In this document: piece after piece, positions 8,729 through 16,310 of the stretch
How positions within the stretch are numbered: the stretch's first letter is position 1
Layout: each line of letters starts with the position of its first letter
Source: an uncultured bacterium
GTDB taxonomy: Bacteria > Bacteroidota > Ignavibacteria > Ignavibacteriales > Melioribacteraceae
Direction: 5' to 3'
Length of the DNA stretch: 45,198 nucleotides
Assembly (NCBI GenBank): GCA_937936675.1
Contig: CALDDL010000153.1
Span: forward strand, 1-45,198
The notes under the pieces: generated by a model
Seen by the model: the letters and a program-made list of their open reading frames with translations, nothing else
Database searches by the model: none
Told to the model about the DNA's origin: nothing
Translations under genes and position numbers: made by a program

Positions 8729-10900
8729 ATGAAATCGTTTGAAGAGATAGGTCTTGATAGTGAATTACTTAGCGCTATCAAAGAACTTGGATTTGAAAAT
8801 CCAATGCCTATACAAGAAGAAGTAATACCACATTTAATCGGTGAAGATAGACCCGATATTATAGGTCTGGCACAGACCGGAACGGGGAAGACGGCGGCTT
8901 TCGGTCTTCCAATTATTCAGAATACAGATTCGAGTAAAAATAAAATACAATTCTTGATATTAAGTCCGACACGAGAATTATGCTTACAGATATTCGATGA
9001 TTTAACAAGTTATGCGAAGAATAAACCAAACGTTAAGATAGCAGCAGTATTCGGCGGATCAAGTATCGACCGCCAAATAGAAAAAATCCGTAAAGGTGTT
9101 CATATAATTTCTGCCACCGCAGGAAGATTAGTTGATTTAATTAATCGCGGAATAGTTGATCTTTCAAATCTACAAACAATAGTTTTAGATGAAGCCGATG
9201 AAATGCTCAATATGGGTTTTAGAGATGAACTCGAAATGATATTAAATGAAGTGCCCGAGGACGTACAGACTCTATTATTTTCGGCGACTATGCAAAAAGG
9301 TGTAGATGATATAGCACGAAAATTCTTAACTAAGCCGATAGAGATTACAATTGGCAAAAAAAATTCAGGTGCCGATAATGTCGAACATATTTGTTATATG
9401 GTTCAGGCACGCGATAGATATTTTGCTCTAAAGCGAATTGTGGATTATAATCCGGCAATTTATGGAATCATATTTTGCAGAACAAGAAAAGAAACACAAG
9501 AGATTGCGGATTCATTAATCAGAGACGGATATAATGCCGATTCGCTGCACGGAGATTTATCTCAAGGGCAGAGAGATATGGTAATGAATAAATTCCGTAT
9601 CAAACATCTTCAGCTCCTCGTGGCTACCGATATTGCAGCTCGTGGACTTGATGTCGATGATCTCACTCATATTATTAATTATAATCTTCCCGAAGAATTA
9701 GAAACCTATACACATCGCAGCGGCAGAACGGGCAGAACCGGCAAGAAAGGTGTTTCTATAATTATCACCAATCTTAAAGAGAAGAGTAAAATCCAACATA
9801 TCGAAAAATCACTCGGCAAGAAGTTCAATATGGCATCCGTACCGCTTGGCGGAGAAATTTGCGAGAAACAACTCTTTTATCAGATCGATAGAATGGAAAA
9901 AGTGGAGGTGGATTATACTTTAATCGATCCGCTCCTCCCTGATATATTCAAAAAACTAGAATGGCTCGATAGAGAAGAGTTGATAAAGAAATTTGTATCG
10001 GTGGAGTTTAATCGTTTTCTAGATTATTATAAAAAGATGCCCGACCTTAATAGCCCTGCTGATGGTAAAGGCGGAAGGAAAGTCGAACCACAAGAAGGGT
10101 TCACTAGAATTTTTATTAATCTCGGGAAAATGGATAATCTATTACCACAGACATTAATGAAAATGATTTCGCAAGCAACGGGAATTAGTAATATAGAAAT
10201 TGGCAAAATCGATATCCTTAAAACATTCTCATTCTTTGAAGTTGATTCGACATACACTAAACAAGTGATGGATTCAATGGAAGGAATGGAGGTTAAAGGT
10301 CGAGTTGTTAATTTAGAAATTGCAGAGACTCAAGGAAGAGATAATACAAGAGATAGAAAAAGCGGCAGAGGCGGAAGAAGCGAACGCGGCGGCGGATTCA
10401 GAAGTCGTGAAGACCGACCTTCGAGAGATCGTGGTTCAAGGGATCGCTCACCGAGAAGAGAGAGTTCAGGCGAAAGAAGAAGCTCCGAGAGAAAATCGTA
10501 TGGATCAAGAGGCAGTTTTGGGGATAGCGATAGATCTCCTCGCGAGGATCGCTCTTCAAGAGATGGTAGATCATCTTCAAGAGGCAGAACTGAATCCTCA
10601 GGCGAAAGAGGCGGATATAGAAGTCGCGATGATAGAGCACCAAGAGAAGGTAGAAGCTCGGATAGAAAATCTTATGGTTCAGGTAGCAGTTATGGCGATA
10701 GTTCTTCAAGAAGCAGATCCGGCGGAGACCGTGATAAGAAATTTGGAAGATCAAGCGATAGAAAATCACGAGATAGAAAATCTGATGGCGATAGTTATGG
10801 AGCAAAAAAAAGCGAAAAGAAAGTTTGGATAAATGAAGAATATTCAGATAAATCCAAAAGAGGATTCGGACAAGTAAAAAAAAGAAAAAGTAAAGACTAA
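8729..10900 (+). CDS. DEAD-box RNA helicase with DbpA-type RNA-binding domain and Arg/Ser/Gly-rich tail
   Basis: ATP-dependent RNA helicase of 723 residues, probably in ribosome assembly or cold-stress mRNA remodelling (DeaD/CsdA-like). The core has the Q motif (NPMPIQ), Walker A AQTGTGKT (48-55), PTREL (80-84), DEAD (154-157), SAT (185-187) and HRSGRTGR (329-336). Motif Ib, usually TPGR, reads TAGR here (Ala131). Residues about 457-533 look like the DbpA RNA-binding RRM fold. Residues about 535-723 are a low-complexity tail rich in Arg, Ser, Gly and Asp with repeated RSS, SDRKSYG and GERGG units, ending in a Lys-rich stretch. Start supported by AGGA five bases upstream and a TATCTTTG element at 8698. 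Single-gene unit with its own terminator. Confidence 0.93.
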   Translation: MKSFEEIGLDSELLSAIKELGFENPMPIQEEVIPHLIGEDRPDIIGLAQTGTGKTAAFGLPIIQNTDSSKNKIQFLILSPTRELCLQIFDDLTSYAKNKPNVKIAAVFGGSSIDRQIEKIRKGVHIISATAGRLVDLINRGIVDLSNLQTIVLDEADEMLNMGFRDELEMILNEVPEDVQTLLFSATMQKGVDDIARKFLTKPIEITIGKKNSGADNVEHICYMVQARDRYFALKRIVDYNPAIYGIIFCRTRKETQEIADSLIRDGYNADSLHGDLSQGQRDMVMNKFRIKHLQLLVATDIAARGLDVDDLTHIINYNLPEELETYTHRSGRTGRTGKKGVSIIITNLKEKSKIQHIEKSLGKKFNMASVPLGGEICEKQLFYQIDRMEKVEVDYTLIDPLLPDIFKKLEWLDREELIKKFVSVEFNRFLDYYKKMPDLNSPADGKGGRKVEPQEGFTRIFINLGKMDNLLPQTLMKMISQATGISNIEIGKIDILKTFSFFEVDSTYTKQVMDSMEGMEVKGRVVNLEIAETQGRDNTRDRKSGRGGRSERGGGFRSREDRPSRDRGSRDRSPRRESSGERRSSERKSYGSRGSFGDSDRSPREDRSSRDGRSSSRGRTESSGERGGYRSRDDRAPREGRSSDRKSYGSGSSYGDSSSRSRSGGDRDKKFGRSSDRKSRDRKSDGDSYGAKKSEKKVWINEEYSDKSKRGFGQVKKRKSKD

Positions 10901-10959
10901 ACATAATCGGAAAATCATTTTCCACAAATGATTAATATCTTATATTAGTATGAATATAA

Positions 10960-10990
10960 AAACCGTCTCAATATCTGGGGCGGTTTTTTT
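10960..10990 (+). terminator. Intrinsic terminator of the helicase gene
   Basis: AAACCGTC / GGCGGTTT forms an 8-bp stem with one G-U pair and an 11-base loop, followed by a run of seven or more T. It lies about 60 bases after the helicase stop. Confidence 0.85.
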
Positions 10991-11187
10991 ATTTCCTTGA
11001 GTAAGTATCCAAAATGAAAATTACTCCACTATAAGCAAAAAAGCATCCACACTTAGATTGATCAACTACCCTGTGGAAGGATTTAATCCGACCAACATAT
11101 TTATATCGTGAGATACAAAAGTCCATTAAGTTTGTTATTCTCCATTCGGGTATATTTAAACCAAAAATTAGGAATTGTGAATAATAT
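10991..11187. other. Non-coding AT-rich stretch between terminator and hip operators
   Basis: Together with the terminator and operators this makes a 459-base gap between the helicase stop and hipB. In this part I see no plausible ORF, tRNA or strong hairpin. The hip promoter must lie downstream of here, among or next to the operator repeats. Confidence 0.5.
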
Positions 11188-11205
11188 TTACCGCTTTAAC
11201 AGTAA
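11188..11205. promoter_or_regulatory. HipB-type operator O1
   Basis: Inverted repeat TTACCG-CTTTAA-CAGTAA, the most distal of three related 18-base sites upstream of hipB. The arms match O2 and O3 except at one position. Its centre is 71 bases from that of O2. Confidence 0.65.
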
Positions 11206-11258
11206 TTAGTTTATTTAATAGCCAATCTTACTACAAAACCACGAAATAAGGTCTAAAT

Positions 11259-11276
11259 ATACCGTTTTAACGGTAA
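11259..11276. promoter_or_regulatory. HipB-type operator O2
   Basis: ATACCG-TTTTAA-CGGTAA. The inner 16 bases are palindromic except for the two central T. Its centre lies 70 bases before that of O3. The 18-base length and 5-N8-5 layout resemble the E. coli HipB operator (TATCC-N8-GGATA), with different half-site bases. Confidence 0.68.
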
Positions 11277-11328
11277 TTATTTGCTTTTAATAGAAAATAT
11301 ATTATTTTGGTAACTAATAAAAGACAAT

Positions 11329-11346
11329 TTACTGTTTTAGCAGTAA
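11329..11346. promoter_or_regulatory. HipB-type operator O3, next to the hipB start
   Basis: TTACTG-TTTTAG-CAGTAA, with perfectly inverted 6-base arms. It ends 13 bases before the hipB ATG, just ahead of its AGGA ribosome-binding site. Bound HipB would block transcription initiation or early elongation. Confidence 0.68.
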
Positions 11347-11359
11347 ATATTAGGATAAA

Positions 11360-11587
11360 ATGACATTATCAGAAATTATAAAATATCATAGAAAAAAAAG
11401 TGGTCTTACTCAAAAGCAGTTAGCTGAATTAGCGGAGGTAGGAAAGACTTTAGTGTTTGATCTTGAAAAGGGCAAAACGAGCATCCAATTTGATAAGATT
11501 CAAAAAATATTAGGAGTCTTAAATATAAAATTTCATTTCGATAGTCCTTTATTAAAACAAAGAAGAAATAAACATGAAAGTAATTAA
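11360..11587 (+). CDS. hipB: HipB-like antitoxin (XRE-family HTH)
   Basis: A 75-residue DNA-binding protein with a Cro/C1-type helix-turn-helix (about 4-58: LTQKQLAELAEVGKTLVFDLEKG) typical of HipB, plus a short basic tail. Predicted to dimerise on the upstream palindromes, repress the operon and hold the HipT kinase in a complex. AGGA sits four bases before the ATG. The gene overlaps hipS by 14 bases, so the three genes should be translationally coupled. The symbol is by homology of architecture. Confidence 0.85.
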   Translation: MTLSEIIKYHRKKSGLTQKQLAELAEVGKTLVFDLEKGKTSIQFDKIQKILGVLNIKFHFDSPLLKQRRNKHESN

Positions 11588-11885
11588 GGTATTCAATTTT
11601 GGTAATCTCGCCGGCTATTTGTATGAAATAGAAAAAGGGAAAATGTATAAGTTCACTTATGCTGAAGATTACTTGGGACCTGCGATATCCCAAACAATGC
11701 CGGTGGGTAAGAGAGACTATCAGTATGAAGAGTTTCCTCCATTTTTCGATGGACTCCTTCCCGAGGGAAGTCAGTTAGAAAATTTAATAAGACAAACTAA
11801 AACGGATAGAAGTGATTATTTGTCTCATCTGATCACTGTGGGAAAAGATTTAGTTGGATCAATAACCGTTGAGGCAGGGGAATGA
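11574..11885 (+). CDS. hipS: HipS-like protein (stand-alone HipA N-terminal subdomain)
   Basis: A 103-residue protein equal to the N-terminal subdomain 1 of HipA (Couple_hipA). It has the hallmark FFDGLLPEG block and a C-terminal VGKDLVGSI motif. In ordinary HipA this domain is fused to the kinase; here it is a separate gene between hipB and the kinase, in the order of the HipBST system of enteropathogenic E. coli. In that system HipS, not HipB, neutralises the kinase. The same role here is an inference from gene order and length. Overlaps hipB by 14 bases and hipT by 4 (ATGA). Confidence 0.84.
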   Translation: MKVIKVFNFGNLAGYLYEIEKGKMYKFTYAEDYLGPAISQTMPVGKRDYQYEEFPPFFDGLLPEGSQLENLIRQTKTDRSDYLSHLITVGKDLVGSITVEAGE

Positions 11886-12805
11886 ATAGATGCCCAATAA
11901 CTTATGAGCTGTGTGAAAATGAAAGATACTCTAAAAAAGGACTAAAATTACTTTCACCTAATTTAAAAACACTAAGTGATCTTGAATTTACACAAGAAGA
12001 ATTATTAATCGAATCAGCAGCAAGAGCAACAAAATTATCGATTCAAGGAGTACAGCCAAAGCTTAGTGCTAAGTTAAATATATCTAAAGGAAATTTTGAA
12101 CTTGTTGATCGATATGGGACTTATATTTTGAAACCTCAAAATCCTTCATTCCCTCAATTGCCTGAGAATGAGGATCTAACAATGAGAATGGGGGAAGTTG
12201 CCGGAATCGAAATACCATTGCATGGAATGGTATTTTCAAAAGATGGTGCATTAACATATTTTATAAAAAGATTTGACAGATTCGGAAAAAAAAAGAAATT
12301 AGCTGTTGAAGATTTTGCACAATTAGCCGGAAAATCTCGTGATACTAAATACGAATACAGCATGGAAAAAATAGTTTTATTATTAGATAACTTCTGTACA
12401 TTTCCACTATTAGAAAAAATAAAACTATTTCGTTTAACAATCTTCAATTACCTCACAGGCAATGAAGATATGCATTTAAAGAATTTTACCCTTATTACAC
12501 GAGATGAAAAAGTAGAACTATCACCCGCTTATGATTTATTAAATTCAACAATTGCACTACGAAATCCACAAGAAGAATTTGCACTTCCGCTTAGAGGAAA
12601 AAAAAGTAAAATTAGAAGAAAAGACTTAATCGATTATTGGGGGAAAGAAAGATTACAATTATCAGATAAAAGTATTCAAGGAGTAATTGATCAAATTTAT
12701 TTTGCTTACGATAAGTGGGATGAATTGATTCGAAATAGTTTTTTGTCTGCAGAAATGAAGCAAAAATATTTGGATTTAGTAGAGATAAGGAGACAAATTT
12801 TTTAA
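11882..12805 (+). CDS. hipT: HipT-like serine/threonine kinase toxin (HipA kinase domain)
   Basis: A 307-residue HipA-family kinase lacking the N-terminal subdomain, which is the preceding gene. Conserved elements: the Gly-rich loop SIQGVQPKLS (53-62) with a candidate regulatory autophosphorylation site Ser53, ATP-binding Lys84 (YILKP), catalytic Asp196 in GNEDMHLKN, and the metal-binding Asp218 in SPAYDLLN. All key residues are present, so it should be active. HipA phosphorylates GltX and E. coli HipT phosphorylates TrpS; the target here is unknown. The loop has S-I-Q where E. coli HipT has S-I-S, so one of its two regulatory serines is missing. A terminator follows directly. Confidence 0.88.
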   Translation: MNRCPITYELCENERYSKKGLKLLSPNLKTLSDLEFTQEELLIESAARATKLSIQGVQPKLSAKLNISKGNFELVDRYGTYILKPQNPSFPQLPENEDLTMRMGEVAGIEIPLHGMVFSKDGALTYFIKRFDRFGKKKKLAVEDFAQLAGKSRDTKYEYSMEKIVLLLDNFCTFPLLEKIKLFRLTIFNYLTGNEDMHLKNFTLITRDEKVELSPAYDLLNSTIALRNPQEEFALPLRGKKSKIRRKDLIDYWGKERLQLSDKSIQGVIDQIYFAYDKWDELIRNSFLSAEMKQKYLDLVEIRRQIF

Positions 12806-12813
12806 TAAAAAAA

Positions 12814-12840
12814 TGCCGGATTGCTCCGGCACTTTTTATT
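12814..12840 (+). terminator. Intrinsic terminator of the hip module
   Basis: A perfect 7-bp stem TGCCGGA / TCCGGCA with a TTGC loop, preceded by an A run and followed by CTTTTTATT, nine bases after the hipT stop. The A run on the left would give a T tract on the minus strand, so it may work in both directions for the convergent gene at 13005. Confidence 0.88.
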
Positions 12841-13004
12841 CACACACACAGTTGATTTTTAAATCACTTGTGTTAATGGGCGATACTAGCACCCAAAATG
12901 ATATATCTCCGACAATATCGAGCAGGAGAATATTGAGATATCAAAGACACACTTTTATTAAAATATAATTCTTTCACAATTCTTATATTTGGAATAATAG
13001 ACTC

Positions 13005-16000
13005 TTATTTCAATTCCGGAAGTCTTCCCGGAGTGTAAGGAGCATTAATTTTATTAAGCTCACTTTCTAATTCTTCCACATTCTTTATCGCATCCTTAAT
13101 CTTACTATATACCGGAGCAAATTCTTCCGAAAGAATTTCGTAAGAAGTCTTCTGAGTAGAAGTAACATCAGATGTCGAACGAGACTGTGTATAAATCAAA
13201 TTATTTAACCGGTAACCCAATGGCACTTGAGCTGGAGGAAGTTCTTCAAGACTTGCTTTTGCTTTCTGACCGTTAAATGCAAATAATATTTCATCCAACA
13301 ATCGTGAAGTAACCATTGCCTTTTTCATTAAGCCCGGAGTTGCATACGTGGAATTATTAATTGCCTGTTTGATATATTCCATTTTCTTTGCAAGTTCATT
13401 CGTAAAGTTTTCGGCACCCATTACTTTGCGTGCTAATTCGGCGGCTTTCTTTTGGAATGCAACCATCTCTACTTTATCTTTTGCGGGAAGTGTAGTGTTG
13501 TTTAATGATTCCACTTCAAAAGGCACTTTGCTTACCAATTCTTTTACTTCATCACGAGCCACAAGAGACATTGAAACATTATATTTACCCGGAAGTACGA
13601 GCATGCTGCCGTTTTCCTTTGCGACTGGATTGAATTTATTTTCTTTTACGTTAATAGGATAGAAGCTTTCATAAGATAGATCCCATACAACTCTTTTAAT
13701 ACCTTTTGATGCAGAGGAAGTAAGAGTACGGACAACGTTTCCATCCTCATCGGCAATTTTGAAAATCAGATAAGGAGCAACTTCCAATTCTTCTGCTTTT
13801 AGTTCTGCATAAGATGGCTGCGGAATTTGCTTACCTTCCTTGAATAATTCATTTTCTTTTTCTTTACGAATTGCTTTAAGAGTTTTCGGTACTTCCTTTA
13901 TATAATAAGTAAAAGGAACACCGAACTCAGGATTGGGTGCTTTGTAGAATTGATGACCCTGTCCATAAACGCTCCCTTTTTCGATATAGGTAAGACCTTT
14001 TTTAATCGGGAAGAGATATGCATCTTTATTGACGAACTCTTTATTAAGCTCGCGTAGTGGTGAATAATCATCAAGAATAAAGAATCCTCTGCCGAATGTG
14101 GCAAGCACTAAATCCGATTCTCTTTCTTGAATGGCTAAATCTTTTACTGCTTGAACCGGAAGACCGTTTTTAATTTGAACCCAGTTATCGCCGCCCGTTA
14201 CAGAAAAATACAATCCAAATTCAGTACCTACGAATAAAAGATCGGGATTTTTGAAATCCTGAATAATCGTATGAACGGAACCATTAGCCGGTAGATTACC
14301 TGCAATAGAAACCCAGGTTTTTCCTTTATCGCTGCTTTTTAATAGATATGGTTTGAAGTCATCTCTTTTCAAATTATTGAACGATGCGAATACAATATTT
14401 TCATCAAAACGAGATGGATATATATCGCTTACGTAGGTCATTTTAGGAACGCCCGGGAATGATTCGATCTTATTCCAAGTTTTTGCATCTTCGCTGATTT
14501 GAATTAGTCCATCGTCCGTACCTACGAAAAGAAGATTTTCTTTCTTAGGAGATTCTGCAAATGAAACGATAGTTCCCCATGGTGAAGTGGATACATCTTT
14601 AGCAACCGCATCGATACTCCAAAATTTATCCATTACAGGGAATGAATTACGGTCAGTTTGTGTAGTAAGATCATCGCTTATTACCTGCCAAGTATTGCCA
14701 CGGTCTTCGCTTCTAAATACTTTATTTGCAGCAGTATATAAACGGGAATTATTGTGCACACTAATTAATAATGGTGCATCCCAATTCCATTTATAGGTTT
14801 CTTCCCCTTTGCGTGGTTCGGGACGAATATCGATTGATTCGCCGCTTTTACGGTCGTAACGAACCATACCGCCATATTGAGACTCGGCATAAACTATATC
14901 CGGATTTTTAGGATCGATTGCTGTCCAGAATCCATCGCCTCCTTGAGTAACCCACCAATCAGAATTAACAATACCGGCTTCGCTCGTAGTGCGTGATGGT
15001 CCGCCCATACTGCTATTATCTTGGGTACCGCCATATACATTATAAAACGGTAAATCGTTATCTACATTTACTCGGTAATATTGTGTAACGGGTAGATTGG
15101 ACTTAAATTCAAAAGTCTTGCCGTTATCATACGATTCATAAATTCCGCCATCACCACCGATTAAGAAGTGATTAGTATTATCGGGATTAACCCAGAAAGC
15201 GTGATCATCAACGTGGCGATATTCATTGCCGAGCGATTTCCATGTCTTACCACCGTCAAGAGTATATTTGGTAACGGTTTCTACCGATACAACTTTATCT
15301 ACGTCTTTTGGATCGCAATAAATTTCGTTGTAGTATTGACCTGATGAAGCGTAATCACTCATCTTCTCCCATGATTCGCCGCGGTTAGTAGAACGGAAGA
15401 ATCCGCCTGCATCTTCTGCTGCTTCAATAATGAGATAAACATAATCAGGATTAACGGGAGAGATGGCAATTCCCATTCCACCCATATCGGCTGAAGGGAG
15501 TCCCTTGGTTAATTTAGTCCATGATTCTCCGCCATCGACAGATTTATAAACAGCGGATTCAGGTCCGCCGCCGATTTTGGTAAATACATGTCTTCTGCGC
15601 TGTTCGGAGGTGGCATAAAGTATATCCGGAAAACGAGGGTCCATAACAACATTATTAACACCGGTATTCTCACTGATAGAAAGCGTTTTGCGCCAAGTTT
15701 TACCGCCATCATTTGATTTATAAAGACCGCGCTCACCACCCGGACCCCAAGCAGAACCTTCGGCAGCTACAAAAACCACGTTAGGGTTGCGTGGATCAAT
15801 AACAATTCCGCCGATTTGGCGTGAATCCTTTAGACCCATATAGTTCCAAGACTGTCCGCCATCGAGCGATTTATAAACACCGCATCCATATCCGAGAGCG
15901 CGCTGATGATTATTCTCGCCCGTTCCAATCCATACAACATTTGGATTAGTAGGATCAAGCTTTACAACACCAATCGAATAAGCACGAATTGTATCCGCAA

Positions 16001-16268
16001 TCGGTTTCCAAGTAGTACCCGCATTATCGGTTTTCCATACATTACCGCTTGCAACGGCAACGTAATACTCATTAATGTTATTTGGATTAACTGCAAAATC
16101 CGCGATTCTGCCCGAGCAATATGCAGGTCCAATGTTTCTTAATTTTAATCCGCTAATCAAACCCGAATTTATCGGGTCTTTTTTCTCATCTTTTTTCTCA
16201 TCTTTCTTTTGTGCAAAAACCAATAATGGCACGATCATCAAGAAAAAGATAATTTGTTTAAGTCGCAT
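13005..16268 (-). CDS. Secreted sortilin/VPS10-type beta-propeller protein (BNR repeats)
   Basis: A secreted protein of about 1087 residues. It has a signal peptide (MRLKQ, then a hydrophobic stretch ending LLVFAQ), a charged KKDEKKDEKKD linker, then many BNR/Asp-box repeats of the type SxDGGxxW (for example SLDGGQSW, SNDGGKTW, SVDGGESW, SSDKGKTW) forming one or two large propellers as in VPS10/sortilin-like proteins. The C-terminal roughly 300 residues are a helical and beta-sandwich region without a recognised active site. I place the start at 16268 rather than at the in-frame ATG at 16280. GGAG lies six bases before 16268, and the extra four residues would precede the signal peptide. Follows the tricorn-like gene by 42 bases on the same strand. 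Substrate unknown; annotated elsewhere as glycosyl hydrolase without proof. Confidence 0.85.
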   Translation of the reverse strand: MRLKQIIFFLMIVPLLVFAQKKDEKKDEKKDPINSGLISGLKLRNIGPAYCSGRIADFAVNPNNINEYYVAVASGNVWKTDNAGTTWKPIADTIRAYSIGVVKLDPTNPNVVWIGTGENNHQRALGYGCGVYKSLDGGQSWNYMGLKDSRQIGGIVIDPRNPNVVFVAAEGSAWGPGGERGLYKSNDGGKTWRKTLSISENTGVNNVVMDPRFPDILYATSEQRRRHVFTKIGGGPESAVYKSVDGGESWTKLTKGLPSADMGGMGIAISPVNPDYVYLIIEAAEDAGGFFRSTNRGESWEKMSDYASSGQYYNEIYCDPKDVDKVVSVETVTKYTLDGGKTWKSLGNEYRHVDDHAFWVNPDNTNHFLIGGDGGIYESYDNGKTFEFKSNLPVTQYYRVNVDNDLPFYNVYGGTQDNSSMGGPSRTTSEAGIVNSDWWVTQGGDGFWTAIDPKNPDIVYAESQYGGMVRYDRKSGESIDIRPEPRKGEETYKWNWDAPLLISVHNNSRLYTAANKVFRSEDRGNTWQVISDDLTTQTDRNSFPVMDKFWSIDAVAKDVSTSPWGTIVSFAESPKKENLLFVGTDDGLIQISEDAKTWNKIESFPGVPKMTYVSDIYPSRFDENIVFASFNNLKRDDFKPYLLKSSDKGKTWVSIAGNLPANGSVHTIIQDFKNPDLLFVGTEFGLYFSVTGGDNWVQIKNGLPVQAVKDLAIQERESDLVLATFGRGFFILDDYSPLRELNKEFVNKDAYLFPIKKGLTYIEKGSVYGQGHQFYKAPNPEFGVPFTYYIKEVPKTLKAIRKEKENELFKEGKQIPQPSYAELKAEELEVAPYLIFKIADEDGNVVRTLTSSASKGIKRVVWDLSYESFYPINVKENKFNPVAKENGSMLVLPGKYNVSMSLVARDEVKELVSKVPFEVESLNNTTLPAKDKVEMVAFQKKAAELARKVMGAENFTNELAKKMEYIKQAINNSTYATPGLMKKAMVTSRLLDEILFAFNGQKAKASLEELPPAQVPLGYRLNNLIYTQSRSTSDVTSTQKTSYEILSEEFAPVYSKIKDAIKNVEELESELNKINAPYTPGRLPELK

Positions 16269-16310
16269 TAAATACTCCATGTTTTTTTGAATAATATATA
16301 TTTGAGTAAC

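Noticed and set aside
10320..10832. Long overlapping ORFs in other frames and on the opposite strand (also 10398-10925 minus) over the helicase tail
   Set aside because: They are created by the repetitive AGA/GAT-rich codons of the Arg/Ser tail. They have no ribosome-binding site or recognisable domain, and the helicase frame is continuous.
11188..11346. Regularly spaced repeats taken as a short CRISPR array
   Set aside because: Repeats are only 18 bases, vary between copies, are palindromic and lie directly before hipB; no cas genes in the window.
12841..13004. Partial inverted repeat (TGATATATCTC and GAGATATCA near 12898-12945) as a regulatory site
   Set aside because: Imperfect, in a gap between two converging transcription units, where neither gene starts.
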